Positions 34,607 through 44,755 of a stretch of DNA of 64,000 nt are shown here, one piece after another (within the stretch, counting starts at the first letter, position 1; every line of letters starts with the position of its first letter). Under the pieces are notes generated by a model. It worked only from the letters and a program-made list of their open reading frames with translations, did no database searches and had not been told where the DNA came from. Both the position numbers and the translations under genes were made by a program. The DNA is from Isosphaeraceae bacterium EP7 (GTDB taxonomy: Bacteria > Planctomycetota > Planctomycetia > Isosphaerales > Isosphaeraceae), in contig CP151667.1 of the NCBI GenBank assembly GCA_038400315.1, forward strand, positions 1,995,174-2,059,173, read 5' to 3'.

Positions 34607-36478
34607 TCAACCAGGGGGGTGATCATCACCCCTCTCGGTCAGGCCTCCGGCCACTTCCTCCGGATCGGTGGCCCGGGCCTCGGCCTCGCCGATCTCATCG
34701 GACCAGAGTCGGTTGGCGGGGATCTCCTCGGGGTCTGGCGACGCGATGAGGAACTCGGCGCGGATGCGTTCGCGTTCGCGGTCGATCTGATCGCCGCCGG
34801 CGTGGAGCTGGCGGAGGAGGAACTCGGTCATCGACATGGCGACCTCCCCCTCGCCCGAGAAGACGACGTCGGCACCCCGATTGCGCAGCGCGGCCATCTC
34901 GCGGACGTAGTTGGTCCGCACGAAGATGAGGATCTTGGGGTTGATCTCGCGAGCCAGGCGAATCACCTCGGGGGTCCCGGCCATACTCGAGCTGGTGAGG
35001 AAGAGGGCGACGGCGTGCTCCAGGCCGGCGCTCTCGAGGATCTGGCGGTGGATGGCGTCGCCGTAGATCGCCGAGGTCCCCTCGCTGTTGAGGCGGCGGA
35101 CCGTGAGGTGATTCAGCTCGATCACGACCGGGTCGAACCGGTTGGCACTGAGGAGGCGAAGGAGCGTCCGGCCGACCGGGCCGTGGCCGACGATGACCGC
35201 CCGGTGCCGCGGCCTGTGCCCGCGCCTGGTCCGCCTGCGGTCGGTCCGGCTGTTGGTCTCGTCGACGTGTGTCGGCGTATCCCGCGGCCCCGGTAATGTG
35301 ATGTGACGGCCGAGGAACCGCTCAATACGGCCGGCATTGCGATAGAGCGGCGGGTTCACGGAGATGGAGGCGATGGAGCAGACGACGAGAAGGCTCTCGA
35401 CGGACTCGCCGAGTACGCCCAGGCCCTGGGCGGCGGAAGCCAGGATGAAGGAGAACTCGCCGATCTGTGCGGTGGCCAGGGCCACGGGCACGGCGACGCT
35501 GAGGGGATAACGCATCAGGAGCATGAACGCCGCGGCGATGGCGGGCTTGGCCAGCAGGACGATGGCCAGCGTGACGGCCACCGTGCCGGGGGCCTCCAGG
35601 ATGTACGCGGGGCGGAACATGATGCCGACGGAGACGAAGAAGAGGACCGCGAATGCATCTCGCATGGGGAGGGCTTCGGTCGCGGCGCGGAGGCTGAAGT
35701 CGGTCCGGCCGACGATCATCCCGGCGAGGAACGCGCCTAGGGCCATCGAGACGTCGAAGATCCTCACCGATCCGACGGCGATGCCAAGCGCCAGCACCAG
35801 GACGGTGAGCGTGAACAGCTCGCGCGAGCGGGTGAGGGCCGCCTGCTCGAGCAGCCAGGGGATGAATCGCTTGCCCAGCACGAACGTCAACGCGATCATC
35901 CCGCTAACCTTGAGCAGGGCCAGGCCCGCAGCCCGGGCCAGGTCGACCGGCCCCGAGTGCTCGCCGAAAGCCAGGGGGAGCATGACGAGCACCAGGACGG
36001 TGAAGAGATCTTCCACGACGAGCCATCCCACCGCGACGTGACCGGACGGGGTGTGCAGCTCGTTGAAGTCTGCCAGGACACGCATCAGGACGACGGTGCT
36101 CGCCACAGAGAGCGACAGCCCGAGCACGACGCTCGCCGGCCAGCCCCAGCCCAGGGCCAGGCCCGCCAGAGCGCCCAGAATCGTGACGACAAGGCTGCGG
36201 GCGATCGCCCCGGGCACCGCGACGTGCCACACGGCCAGCAGTTCCTCCAGGTGGAATTGCAGGCCGACGCCGAACATCAGCAGGACGACGCCGATCTCGG
36301 CGAACTGGTCGGCTATCTCGGTGTCGACGACGATTCCCGGGGTATGGGGGCCGATGACAATGCCCGCGAGCAGGTAGCCGACGATCGGCGAGAGGCCGAG
36401 CCGGAAGGCGGCGTAGCCGCAGGCCAGAGCCGCGGCGAGGCCATAGGTCAGCGTGACGATCAGGTCGGGATGCGCCAT
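34607..36478 (-). CDS. Kef-type monovalent cation/proton antiporter with TrkA-N domain
   Basis: A 623-residue membrane protein of the CPA2 family. About twelve helices occupy residues 1-385, starting with LIVTLTYGLAAALACGYAAF and the GLSPIVGYLLAGIVIGPHTP motif of Kef/YbaL proteins. A basic linker near residues 395-424 is followed by an NAD-binding TrkA-N (RCK) domain at about 425-545, starting HRAVIVGHGPVGRTLL, and an acidic tail. Such proteins exchange K+ or Na+ for H+ under control of nucleotide or redox ligands. ATG 36478 gives the family N-terminus; the open frame to 36769 is rejected. It is divergent from the creatininase-family gene across a 289-base gap. Confidence 0.88.
   Translation of the reverse strand: MAHPDLIVTLTYGLAAALACGYAAFRLGLSPIVGYLLAGIVIGPHTPGIVVDTEIADQFAEIGVVLLMFGVGLQFHLEELLAVWHVAVPGAIARSLVVTILGALAGLALGWGWPASVVLGLSLSVASTVVLMRVLADFNELHTPSGHVAVGWLVVEDLFTVLVLVMLPLAFGEHSGPVDLARAAGLALLKVSGMIALTFVLGKRFIPWLLEQAALTRSRELFTLTVLVLALGIAVGSVRIFDVSMALGAFLAGMIVGRTDFSLRAATEALPMRDAFAVLFFVSVGIMFRPAYILEAPGTVAVTLAIVLLAKPAIAAAFMLLMRYPLSVAVPVALATAQIGEFSFILASAAQGLGVLGESVESLLVVCSIASISVNPPLYRNAGRIERFLGRHITLPGPRDTPTHVDETNSRTDRRRTRRGHRPRHRAVIVGHGPVGRTLLRLLSANRFDPVVIELNHLTVRRLNSEGTSAIYGDAIHRQILESAGLEHAVALFLTSSSMAGTPEVIRLAREINPKILIFVRTNYVREMAALRNRGADVVFSGEGEVAMSMTEFLLRQLHAGGDQIDRERERIRAEFLIASPDPEEIPANRLWSDEIGEAEARATDPEEVAGGLTERGDDHPPG
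34616..34632. terminator. Hairpin at the convergent ends of hydrolase and antiporter genes
   Basis: Arms GGGGTGA and TCACCCC with a TCA loop lie 12 bases after the stop codon of the hydrolase gene and inside the last codons of the antiporter gene on the other strand. Confidence 0.35.
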
Positions 36479-36767
36479 ACGTCGGGTCTTCCATTGGCAA
36501 CGCGGCGAGGGGGGGCGGCGGCCAACTTTCGAAGACTGCTCCCGCATCTTCCAGTCTCGACAATTGGCCGGCGAATGGCGAGGCTTACGGCCCGGTTGTC
36601 GAGAACTCCGACTCGATGACTCCTCGCCCCGGCGGAGGCGGCCGGCACGCTTGACAGCGGGCCCCGGCGGGTCCAAGCTGTTCGGCACCGTGAGTCGGGC
36701 CGCGTCCTCTCTGGGAGAATCGTGGCCGACCGGACCCCGACTACCCTCCGACCGACGGCCCGCCCCC

Positions 36768-37646
36768 ATGCCATCCCGCGCATCGACCGAACACCGCTAC
36801 GAAAAGTTGACCTGGCCCGAGATCAACGACGCCGTCGAGATGGGGCCGGTCTGCATCATCCCCTGCGGCGCCGTCGAGCAGCACGGCCCGCACCTCCCGC
36901 TGGACGTCGACCTCGTCTGCCCCAACGGAATCGCGCACGGCGCGGGCCGGCTCTTGCCCGGATCGATCAAGGTACTGCCCATCGTGGCCTACGGCTACAC
37001 CGGCCACGTGATGGACTTCCCCGGCACGATCAACGTCGACTACGACCACTTCATCCATCAGGTGCTGGACATCACCAAGAGCCTGGCCTACCACGGGTTC
37101 AAGAAGATCGTGCTCCTGAACGGGCACGGGTCGAACATGCCCAACCTCGACCTGGTGGCGAGGCGGACGAACCTGGAGACCGACGCCGAGTGCGCCCTGG
37201 CCGCCTGGTGGAACCTCCTGACGGTGGACAAGGAATTCCTGCCCAGCTGGCGCGAGAGCAAATTCCCCGGCGGGTGCAGCCACGCCTGCGAGCTGGAGAC
37301 GTCGCTCTATCAATATCTGGATGGCGACGACGTGAGGACCGACCAGATCAAGAGCGGGACCATTTCGTTCAATGACGAAGGGAGCCCGTTCAACTGGGTC
37401 GACCTCTTCGGCGCCGGCCCCGCGACGACCGTGTCATGGACCAGCTCCTACTCCGACACCGGCGTGCTGGGCGACGCCGAGCTGGGCAGCGCCGAGAAGG
37501 GGAAGCGGGCCTACGACGAGGCGGTCAAGCAGCTCTGCCGGTTCGTGACCTGGTTCAAGGACCGGCCCAAGGACGTGCGCAAGGATATGCACCGGACCCC
37601 GCCGACCATGCCGATTCCCTGGGGACAGCGTTCGTTCGGGGGCTGA
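36768..37646 (+). CDS. Creatininase family metal-dependent amidohydrolase
   Basis: A 292-residue protein of the creatininase/MftE family, Zn- or Mn-dependent enzymes that open cyclic amides. The metal-binding motif PCGAVEQHGPHLPLDVD is present (Glu37, His39, Asp46). So are YGYTGHVMDFPGTI, the LNGHGSN loop, and GGCSHACELETS with the second metal-binding Glu. A few residues before the C-terminus the family's conserved regions end and a charged tail follows. Start ATG 36768 has no strong ribosome-binding site, but an earlier start is not supported by the family. The substrate is unknown, and no mycofactocin cluster or creatine-pathway gene is seen nearby. Confidence 0.88.
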   Translation: MPSRASTEHRYEKLTWPEINDAVEMGPVCIIPCGAVEQHGPHLPLDVDLVCPNGIAHGAGRLLPGSIKVLPIVAYGYTGHVMDFPGTINVDYDHFIHQVLDITKSLAYHGFKKIVLLNGHGSNMPNLDLVARRTNLETDAECALAAWWNLLTVDKEFLPSWRESKFPGGCSHACELETSLYQYLDGDDVRTDQIKSGTISFNDEGSPFNWVDLFGAGPATTVSWTSSYSDTGVLGDAELGSAEKGKRAYDEAVKQLCRFVTWFKDRPKDVRKDMHRTPPTMPIPWGQRSFGG

Positions 37647-37651
37647 CCTGA

Positions 37652-38599
37652 TCAGGCGCGACGAGGTTCCAGGCCGAGCATCAGCTCCAAGTTCTGCACG
37701 GCTGCACCCGAGGCACCCTTGCCGAGATTGTCGAGCCGGGCGACCAGCAACACCTGGCGCTCGGCCGCATTCTCGAAGACGAACAATTCCAGGTCATTCG
37801 TGTCATTCAGAGCCTCAGGCTCCAGGTCATTGACCGGCCGGGGGTCCAACGGCATGACTCGCACGTGATGCGTGCCGGCATAATGCGCGACCAACGCCTG
37901 ATGAATGGCCCGCCCGCTCACGTCGCCGGGCAAGGTGCGCAGATGGAGCGGAATCTGCACGAGCATCCCCTGGCGGAAGCGCCCCACGGCGGGAGTGAAC
38001 AGGGGTTTAAAATCGAGATGCGCGTGTGCCTGGATCTCGCGAACATGCTTGTGCGAGAGTTCAAGTGCGTACATCTTATGGGCCGCGGCCGAGGCACCCG
38101 GGCCGGTTAATTCATAAGCCTCGATCATCCCCCGGCCGCCTCCGCTGTAGCCGGAGATGGCCTGGATGGTGACGGGAAAATCCGTCGGGACGAGCCCGGC
38201 GTCAATCAATGGGCGAAGCAATCCCAGCGCCCCGGTGGGGTAGCAGCCGGGGTTGGAGACACGAGCCGAGGCGGCGATGCGATCGGCCTGGCCGGGGGAA
38301 AGCTCGGGGAACCCGTAGGTCCAGTCGGGATGGACGCGGTAGGCCGTGCTGGCGTCAAGAATACGTGTCGTCGGGTTGTCGACGAGCGCAACGGCGGCGC
38401 GAGCCGCGTCGTCGGGCAGGCAGAGGATCGCCAGGTCGACGTCGTTGAGAATCCGCTTCCGCTCGGCGTCATCCTTGCGGCGCTCGGGGTCGATGTGGAC
38501 GAGTTGCAGGTCGTCGCGACCTTCGAGCCGGGTGCGAATTTGCAGGCCGGTCGTCCCCGCCTCGCCGTCGATGAAGATCCTTGGCCGGCTCACGCTCAA
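37652..38599 (-). CDS. argC: N-acetyl-gamma-glutamyl-phosphate reductase
   Basis: A 315-residue NADPH-dependent reductase, third step of arginine synthesis. It belongs to the shorter ArgC type. The N-terminal nucleotide-binding motif reads [18 protein letters not shown]. The catalytic Cys119 is in SNPGCYPTG, and the C-terminal half carries [14 protein letters not shown] and the His residues of [14 protein letters not shown] 38599 is at a natural place. It lies 21 bases downstream of an M20 deacylase gene in the same direction; together they fit two steps of the linear arginine pathway, though the rest of the pathway is elsewhere. Confidence 0.92.
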   Translation of the reverse strand: MSVSRPRIFIDGEAGTTGLQIRTRLEGRDDLQLVHIDPERRKDDAERKRILNDVDLAILCLPDDAARAAVALVDNPTTRILDASTAYRVHPDWTYGFPELSPGQADRIAASARVSNPGCYPTGALGLLRPLIDAGLVPTDFPVTIQAISGYSGGGRGMIEAYELTGPGASAAAHKMYALELSHKHVREIQAHAHLDFKPLFTPAVGRFRQGMLVQIPLHLRTLPGDVSGRAIHQALVAHYAGTHHVRVMPLDPRPVNDLEPEALNDTNDLELFVFENAAERQVLLVARLDNLGKGASGAAVQNLELMLGLEPRRA

Positions 38600-38620
38600 C
38601 GTCTCCAGGTTCGCGAATGA

Positions 38621-39799
38621 CTACTGGCAGAAGACGAGTGCCGCCGTCGCATACAGGTTGGCCACGCGCACGAGGTCTTCCACCGAGACCCACTCATCGA
38701 CGGTATGCTGCCCCCCCGCGCGAGGCCCGTGGGTGATCGCCGGGACGCCCGCGAGGGCGTAGACGCTGTTCCCGTCGTCGACGAATGGCTTCGGGCCGTC
38801 GGGCAGCCCGACGTTGCCCGGCGAGGTTTCGCGATAGGCGTCGCGGAAGACGGACACGAACGGGTGATCAAGGTTCAGGCGGAAGGCGTCGCGGATGAAC
38901 CGGAACTGGACATCGGCGGTGGTGCCGGTCTTGGTCTCAACTTCGGCGATCAAGGCGCGGAACTCGGTCTCGACGTGCTCGCGGGACGTGCCGGGAAGCC
39001 AGCGTCGGGTGCCCTCGACGAAGCAAGAGACGGGCGCCTGATTGTAGATCTCACCGGCGTGGATCTGGCCGACGAAGACGGACTCGGCGCCAGCGACCGG
39101 GTCGGACTTGGCGGAAAGTCGGTCGTTGAGTTCCCAGGCCAGTTCGACGAGCCTGGCTCCCGCCGCGATGACGCTAGGCTGGCCAGCGGGGCGCATGACC
39201 TCGTGGACAGGAATCCCTTCGCGGCGGAAGGTAACCGTCCATGTGGCGGCGCCTCGGCCGGCGGTTGGTAGGCGGTCGAAAAGAGGTTCCGGGATCAAGA
39301 CGGCGTCGCCCACGATGCCGTCGCGAATCAGACGGTCGAACTGGCGGCCGTCGCCCCAGGGGGCTTCATGATGGTCATGAGCGGTCAGAAGAATTCCGCC
39401 TGCGGCGAGCAGGCCCGAGTCTCGCACGGCACGTAGGGCCTCGACCGCGGCAGCCAGTCCACCCTTCATGTCGCACGACCCGCTCCCTTTCAGGAGATCG
39501 CCTTCGAGGGTGGGGGCGACATACGGGAGGTGGACGACGTCGATGTGGCCGTCAAACTGGAGGGTCCGCCCCGGTTTGGACGCCGAGAACCGGACGACAA
39601 CGGCCGGGCTGGCGGGGTGATCGGCAACGGGTCGTTCGACCTCGAATCCGTCCTCGGCCAGGATTTGCGCGAGCATGTCGGCGGCGGGGCCGGCCTCGGC
39701 GGTGCGGCTGGGGACGGCGACCAGGCGCCTGGCGGTGTCGACCAGGCGATCGGGCCGGATGAAGGGTCGGATGGCGGCGGCGAATGCTTGGGCGTCCAT
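38621..39799 (-). CDS. M20 family metallopeptidase/deacylase (ArgE/DapE-like)
   Basis: A 392-residue di-zinc hydrolase. Metal-ligand motifs are QFDGHIDVV (His85, Asp87), GSGSCDMKGG (Asp110), the catalytic Glu region HDHHEAPWGDG (Glu145), and the C-terminal GPRAGGQHTVDEWVSVEDL. The dimerisation domain lies between about residues 185 and 300. Members deacylate N-acetylornithine, N-succinyl-diaminopimelate or other acylated amino acids. Being directly upstream of argC makes an N-acetylornithine deacetylase (ArgE) role attractive, but that is inference from context. It starts at ATG 39799. Confidence 0.85.
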   Translation of the reverse strand: MDAQAFAAAIRPFIRPDRLVDTARRLVAVPSRTAEAGPAADMLAQILAEDGFEVERPVADHPASPAVVVRFSASKPGRTLQFDGHIDVVHLPYVAPTLEGDLLKGSGSCDMKGGLAAAVEALRAVRDSGLLAAGGILLTAHDHHEAPWGDGRQFDRLIRDGIVGDAVLIPEPLFDRLPTAGRGAATWTVTFRREGIPVHEVMRPAGQPSVIAAGARLVELAWELNDRLSAKSDPVAGAESVFVGQIHAGEIYNQAPVSCFVEGTRRWLPGTSREHVETEFRALIAEVETKTGTTADVQFRFIRDAFRLNLDHPFVSVFRDAYRETSPGNVGLPDGPKPFVDDGNSVYALAGVPAITHGPRAGGQHTVDEWVSVEDLVRVANLYATAALVFCQ

Positions 39800-39989
39800 G
39801 GGGCGGCATTCTATCCGCGAACGGGCGGCGACTCTAGTGCTCGACCCGATCCGGTCCTTCGGATAAAGTCATTTGCTGGATCGGGATCGGGCCGGCGGCC
39901 CGATCACCCCGACCGCCCCACCGCGCGGGATGCGAGCCCGCGAACGAGCCGCCCTGACGGCCTTCCTTACAGACCCGGAGGATTCCCCT

Positions 39990-41216
39990 TTGAAACGCAC
40001 CACGGCCCTGGCGCTGGCCCTGGCGTGGCTGGCCACGTCGCCGGCCCAAGCCGCAGGCCCGGCACCCATCGAGCTGAAGGACGGCGACCGCGTCGTCCTG
40101 GTCGGCGGCACGTTCGTCGAGCGCGACCAGTCGTTCGGCTACTTTGAGACCGAAGTGACCCGGCGTAATCCCGGCAAGTCGATCCTCTTCCGCAACCTCG
40201 GCTGGAGCGGCGACACCGTCTGGGGCGAGTCGCGCGCCGGCTTCGGCACCGCCGAGGACGGATTTCGCCAGCTCAAGGGGCAGGTCGCCCTCATCAAGCC
40301 GACCCTGATCCTGGTGCACTACGGCGCGAACGAGTCGTTCGCCGGCTCGCAGGGCCTGCCGCACTTCGTCGAGGGGCTGGACAGGCTGCTCGACATGCTC
40401 GCGGAGACCAAGGCGCGAATCGCCCTCGTCTCGCCCATCAGGGCCGAAGACCTGGGCCGGCCTCTCCCCGACCCGTCGCGACATAATGCCGACCTGGCCC
40501 TGTACTCGGCCGAGATCAGCAAGGTGGCCGCGCGCCGGGGGTTGCCGTTCGTCGATATCCTCGATGTCGATGGGTCGAAGCTCAACCCGCCCGCCAAGCT
40601 GACCCAGGACGAGATCCAGCTCAACGCGCTGGGCTCGTGGCTGACCGCCCGCACCCTGGCCGATCGCGCCTTTGGAGCGGTTGAAGATGGCTGGCAGGTG
40701 GAACTGGAGCCCGGGAAGGCTATGTCGAAGGGGGCCGAGGTGGCGGTGGCTCCGGCGCCTTCGGATGGCTGGAAGTTGGGTCCGAAATTCCGCCTAACTG
40801 ATGCCGTCCTGGCCGCCCCCGCGAGCCCGGCCGGCGGCCATACGGGCCGAAAACTGGCGGTGAAGGGCCTCGACGATTCGGCGAAATACACGCTCAAGGT
40901 CGACGGCAAGGCGCTCGTCACGGCCAACGGCAAGGCCTGGGCCGCCGGAATCGCGATCGAAGGGGGCCCCGACGCCGCCCAGGTCGAGACGCTCCGGTCC
41001 ACGATCGGCCGCAAGAACTCGCTCTACTTCTACCGCTGGCGGCCCCAGAACGAGACCTACCTGTTCGGCTTCCGCAAGCACGAGCAGGGGAACAACGCCC
41101 GCGAGATCCCCATGTTCGACCCCTTGGTCGCGGAGCAGGAGTCGGCCATCGCCGGGCTCCGCGTCCCGACCCCCCGCACTTATGAGCTCGTCCGCGAAGG
41201 CGAGGTGAAGTCATGA
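39990..41216 (+). CDS. Exported GDSL/SGNH-like protein lacking the usual serine
   Basis: A 408-residue exported protein. A signal peptide (LKRTTALALALAWLATSPAQA) precedes an SGNH-hydrolase-like fold. The block-I position reads RVVLVGGTFVERDQSFGYFE, with GGT in place of GDS. The Gly block is HYGANESFAG and the C-terminal His block reads TQDEIQLNALGSWL, without a His. The canonical catalytic Ser and His are therefore absent, as in some planctomycete relatives. The start is TTG 39990 with GGAGG at 39977-39981; the ORF opens at 39873. Its stop overlaps the start of the PVC heme protein (ATGA), so the two are translationally coupled. Confidence 0.8.
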   Translation: MKRTTALALALAWLATSPAQAAGPAPIELKDGDRVVLVGGTFVERDQSFGYFETEVTRRNPGKSILFRNLGWSGDTVWGESRAGFGTAEDGFRQLKGQVALIKPTLILVHYGANESFAGSQGLPHFVEGLDRLLDMLAETKARIALVSPIRAEDLGRPLPDPSRHNADLALYSAEISKVAARRGLPFVDILDVDGSKLNPPAKLTQDEIQLNALGSWLTARTLADRAFGAVEDGWQVELEPGKAMSKGAEVAVAPAPSDGWKLGPKFRLTDAVLAAPASPAGGHTGRKLAVKGLDDSAKYTLKVDGKALVTANGKAWAAGIAIEGGPDAAQVETLRSTIGRKNSLYFYRWRPQNETYLFGFRKHEQGNNAREIPMFDPLVAEQESAIAGLRVPTPRTYELVREGEVKS

Positions 41217-44200
41217 TCAAGCGCACTCATCCGTCGGGCCTTTGCCTGACGCTTGCCCTGGCGTGCGGGCTGCTCGCCGCCACCACGGCCCATGCCCAGC
41301 GGCCCCCGTTCGAGATCCCCAATCCGGACCCCGAGATCGAGCGCAAGTCGTTCCAGGTGGCCGACGGCTTCGAGGTGAACCTGTTCGCCGGCGACCCGCT
41401 GCTGGCCAAGCCGATCCAGATGAACTTCGACGCCAAGGGGCGGCTCTGGATCGCGAGCTCGGAGGTCTATCCGCAGATCCAGCCGGGGCAGACGGCCAAT
41501 GACAAGGTCCTGATCCTGGAAGACAAGGACGGGGACGGCAAGGCCGATACCACCACCGTCTTCGCCGACGGGCTGCTGATTCCGACCGGGGTCGAGCCGG
41601 GCGACGGGGGGGCCTATGTCGCCAACAGCACCGAGCTTCTGTATATGAAGGACACCGACGGCGACGGCAAGGCCGACGTCCGCAAGGTGGTCCTCTCCGG
41701 GTTCGGCACCGAGGACACCCACCACATCCTGCATACGCTGCGATGGGGGTTCGACGGCCGCCTGAACATGAGCCAGTCGATCTACATTCATAGCCACGTC
41801 GAGACTCCCCACGGCGTCAGGCGCCTCAACGGCGGCGGGACCTGGCAGTTCCGCCCCGAGACGATGCAGCTTGATATCCTGATGAAGGGGCTGGTCAACC
41901 AGTGGGGCCACGCCTTCGACCGCTACGGCCAGTCGTTCGGCACCGACGGCGCCGGCGGCGAGGGGATCAATTACCTGCTTCCGGGCGCCTACTACGTCAC
42001 CTCGCCCGAGGCCGTGCGCATCGTCCGTGGGCTCAACCCCGGCAGCCCGAAGCATGCGGGGCTGGAGATCGTCAGTGGCCGGCATCTGCCGGACGACTGG
42101 CAGGGGAACTTCATCACCAATGACTTCCGCGGCAATCGGGTCTGCCGATTCGTGGTCACCGAGGACGGCGCAGGCTTTGCCTCGCGCGAGCTTGGCGAAC
42201 TGATCAAGACGTCTCACATGGCCTTCAGGCCGATCGACGTGAAGATGGGGCCCGACGGCGCGATCTACATCGCCGACTGGTACAACCCGATCATCCAGCA
42301 CGGGGAGGTCGACTTCCGCGACCCCAGGCGCGACCACACCCGCGGCCGAATCTGGCGCGTGACGGCCAAGAACCGGCCGACCGTCGAGCGACCCAAGCTG
42401 GAAGACGCGCCCGTGACGGCGCTGCTCGACAAGTTGAAGTCGCCCGAGGATGCCACCCGCCACTTCGCCAGGCGCGTGCTCAAGGAACGTGGTGCGACCG
42501 AAGTGATTCCGGCACTCGCCGCATGGACTGCCGCGCTGGCGCCCGACGCCCAGGAGTTGCGGCTGGAAGCCCTCTGGACGTACCAGTCCCTCGACGTCGT
42601 CGAGCCCGCATTGCTGTCCGCGATGCTCGACGCCAAGGACGGCCGGATCCGCGCCGCGGCGGTTCGCGTGACGCGGAACTGGGCCGACCGGGTCTCCGAT
42701 CCGCTGGCGCTGCTGGCCCCGCGCGTGCTCGACGAGCATCCTCGCGCCAGGCTTGAAGCTGTGCGTGCGCTGGCCCACATCCCCGATTCGCGGTCGGCGG
42801 GCCTGGCGCTCAAGGCGCTGGACAAGCCGCAGGATCGTTATCTCGACTACGCCCTCTGGCTGACGGCCCGCGAGCTTGCCCCGCAATGGCTGCCGCAGGC
42901 ACAGTCTAAGGAAGGTCGCGAGGCGGCGTTCTCGAACCCGTCGCACCTGGTCTTCGCGCTCATCTCGCTGGGGAACAAGGACTCGGTGGCCCCCCTGATG
43001 GCCATGATCGCCGAGGGACTCGTGCCGGCCGACCGCGAGGACGCCGTGATGGACCTGATCGCCACCCAGGGAGGGCCGGCCGAGCTGACCAAGGTCTTCG
43101 AGATGGCGGTGGTCGACGGCCCGACGGCCGATGCACGACGGGCCTCGCTGCTGCAAGGCCTGATGAAGGCGACCCGCCAGAACAAGGGCCAGCCGACCGG
43201 CGACCTCGGCCGCCTGGCGAACCTGGCCAAGGCCGACCGCGACCCCGCCCTGAGGGCCACGGCCACCCGCGCCGCGGGCCTCTGGAAAGTCGAGCCGATC
43301 CTCGCCGCTCTCCGCGAGCAGGCCGGCAAGAATGTGGATGTCTCGCTGGCTCCCGCCCTGGTCGAAGCCCTTGCTTCGGCCGGCGACGTGCCGACGCTGG
43401 CGAAGTTGGCCGGCTCGGGCGACGTCCTGAGCAATCGATCGCTGGCCGTCGCCGCATTGGCGGGCCTTGATGCAACCCAGGCGGCCAAATTGGCCTCGGG
43501 GCTGATGGCCGGCGACTCCGCCGCGCCGGCGGTTCCGGTGCTGATCGGGGCCTTCTTGAACCGCAAGGGAGGGGCCGACGTCCTGGCCGGCGCCCTGAAA
43601 GAGACGACGCTTCCGGGCGACGTGGCCAGGGTCGCGGTGCGGCTGGCCCGTGGCTCGGGTGCCGAGAATCCCGGGCTGGTCAAGGCCCTGACCGTCGCGG
43701 GCAAGCTCGACGCGGCGCGCGAGCCGCTGGCGGGACCCGAGTTGACGGCGTTCCTCACGGACGTCGCGGCCAAGGGCGATGCGGCGCGGGGCGAGGCCCT
43801 CTTCCGCCGCGCCGAGCTGAACTGCATCAAGTGCCACGCCGTCGCTGGCGCAGGCGGACAGGTTGGTCCGGGTCTTGAAAGCATCGGGGCAAGCGCCCAG
43901 CCCGACTACCTGGTCGACTCGCTGCTCCAGCCCGCCAAGGCCGTCAAGGAGAACTACCACGCGACCGTGGTGGGAACCGTCGATGGCCAGGTCAAGACCG
44001 GCATCAAGGTACGACAGACCGACTCGGAACTCATCCTGCGAGACGCCGAGGACGCGGAGATCGCCATCCCGCTGTCGTCGATCGAGGACCAGAAGCCGGG
44101 CGGCTCGCTGATGCCCGCCGGCCTGACCGACTCATTGACCCGCGATGAGCTGCTGGACCTGGTCAAATTCCTGTCGTCGCTGGGCAAAGTGGGACCGTAC

Positions 44201-44680
44201 TCGGTGGGCAAGGCCCGGCTGGCGCGGCGGTGGAGGGTGCTGGAGCCAAACGCGGCGACGGAAACTCTGCTCAGGCGCAACCGGCTGGACATCGCCGCTT
44301 CGGCCGACCCGGCCCTTCGGTTCCTGCCGGTCTACAGCATGGTCTCGGGGGTTCTTCCCCTGGCCGACCTCGCCCCGATTAACCTGACGATGAAGCTTGC
44401 CGGCCAGGATTACGGGTCGAAGTTCGGCTTCGCCCGGTGCGAGATCGACGTCTCGACGGCCGGGGCGGTGAAGCTGGGCCTGGAGGACATCTCCGGCCTG
44501 ATGCTCTGGGTCGACGGCCGAGTGGTCGAGCCCAAGCCCGAGCTGACGCTCGACCTGCCTGCGGGCGTCCGGACCTTGACCATCGGCGTCGACCTTCAGA
44601 AGCGACTGACCCCCGTGCGGGTCGAGCTCGAGGAAGTCGCCGCGTCGCCGGCCCGTGCCCAGTTCGTCCTGGGCAAGTGA
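41213..44680 (+). CDS. PVC-type propeller/HEAT/heme c protein, exported
   Basis: A 1155-residue exported protein. A signal peptide ends near residue 28 (AHA). A six-bladed propeller of the sorbosone-dehydrogenase type spans about 40-400, with KSFQVADGFEVNLFAGDPLL and two Asp-rich Ca-binding loops of the form DKDGDGKAD. HEAT-like repeats follow at about 405-850. A single c-type heme site CIKCH lies at 871-875, then the PVC-specific C-terminal region (YLVDSLLQPAKAVKENYHAT). The last 170 residues form an additional beta-rich domain. Such proteins are abundant in Planctomycetes and Verrucomicrobia and are presumed periplasmic sugar- or alcohol-oxidising enzymes. Translational coupling with the GDSL-like gene suggests joint work on one substrate. 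Confidence 0.88.
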   Translation: MIKRTHPSGLCLTLALACGLLAATTAHAQRPPFEIPNPDPEIERKSFQVADGFEVNLFAGDPLLAKPIQMNFDAKGRLWIASSEVYPQIQPGQTANDKVLILEDKDGDGKADTTTVFADGLLIPTGVEPGDGGAYVANSTELLYMKDTDGDGKADVRKVVLSGFGTEDTHHILHTLRWGFDGRLNMSQSIYIHSHVETPHGVRRLNGGGTWQFRPETMQLDILMKGLVNQWGHAFDRYGQSFGTDGAGGEGINYLLPGAYYVTSPEAVRIVRGLNPGSPKHAGLEIVSGRHLPDDWQGNFITNDFRGNRVCRFVVTEDGAGFASRELGELIKTSHMAFRPIDVKMGPDGAIYIADWYNPIIQHGEVDFRDPRRDHTRGRIWRVTAKNRPTVERPKLEDAPVTALLDKLKSPEDATRHFARRVLKERGATEVIPALAAWTAALAPDAQELRLEALWTYQSLDVVEPALLSAMLDAKDGRIRAAAVRVTRNWADRVSDPLALLAPRVLDEHPRARLEAVRALAHIPDSRSAGLALKALDKPQDRYLDYALWLTARELAPQWLPQAQSKEGREAAFSNPSHLVFALISLGNKDSVAPLMAMIAEGLVPADREDAVMDLIATQGGPAELTKVFEMAVVDGPTADARRASLLQGLMKATRQNKGQPTGDLGRLANLAKADRDPALRATATRAAGLWKVEPILAALREQAGKNVDVSLAPALVEALASAGDVPTLAKLAGSGDVLSNRSLAVAALAGLDATQAAKLASGLMAGDSAAPAVPVLIGAFLNRKGGADVLAGALKETTLPGDVARVAVRLARGSGAENPGLVKALTVAGKLDAAREPLAGPELTAFLTDVAAKGDAARGEALFRRAELNCIKCHAVAGAGGQVGPGLESIGASAQPDYLVDSLLQPAKAVKENYHATVVGTVDGQVKTGIKVRQTDSELILRDAEDAEIAIPLSSIEDQKPGGSLMPAGLTDSLTRDELLDLVKFLSSLGKVGPYSVGKARLARRWRVLEPNAATETLLRRNRLDIAASADPALRFLPVYSMVSGVLPLADLAPINLTMKLAGQDYGSKFGFARCEIDVSTAGAVKLGLEDISGLMLWVDGRVVEPKPELTLDLPAGVRTLTIGVDLQKRLTPVRVELEEVAASPARAQFVLGK

Positions 44681-44704
44681 TCGACGAATCCTGATGAAAT
44701 CGAA

Positions 44705-44744
44705 ACGGCCGGGGGAAGTCGCCGAAGGGCGGCCCCCCGGCCGT
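44705..44744. terminator. Strong bidirectional terminator-like hairpin
   Basis: Perfect 11-base arms ACGGCCGGGGG and CCCCCGGCCGT enclose an 18-base loop that can itself pair in part. It lies between the convergent stop codons of the PVC heme protein gene (44680) and the TlpA-like gene (44756). Confidence 0.65.
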
Positions 44745-44755
44745 GTTCGTTCAGG

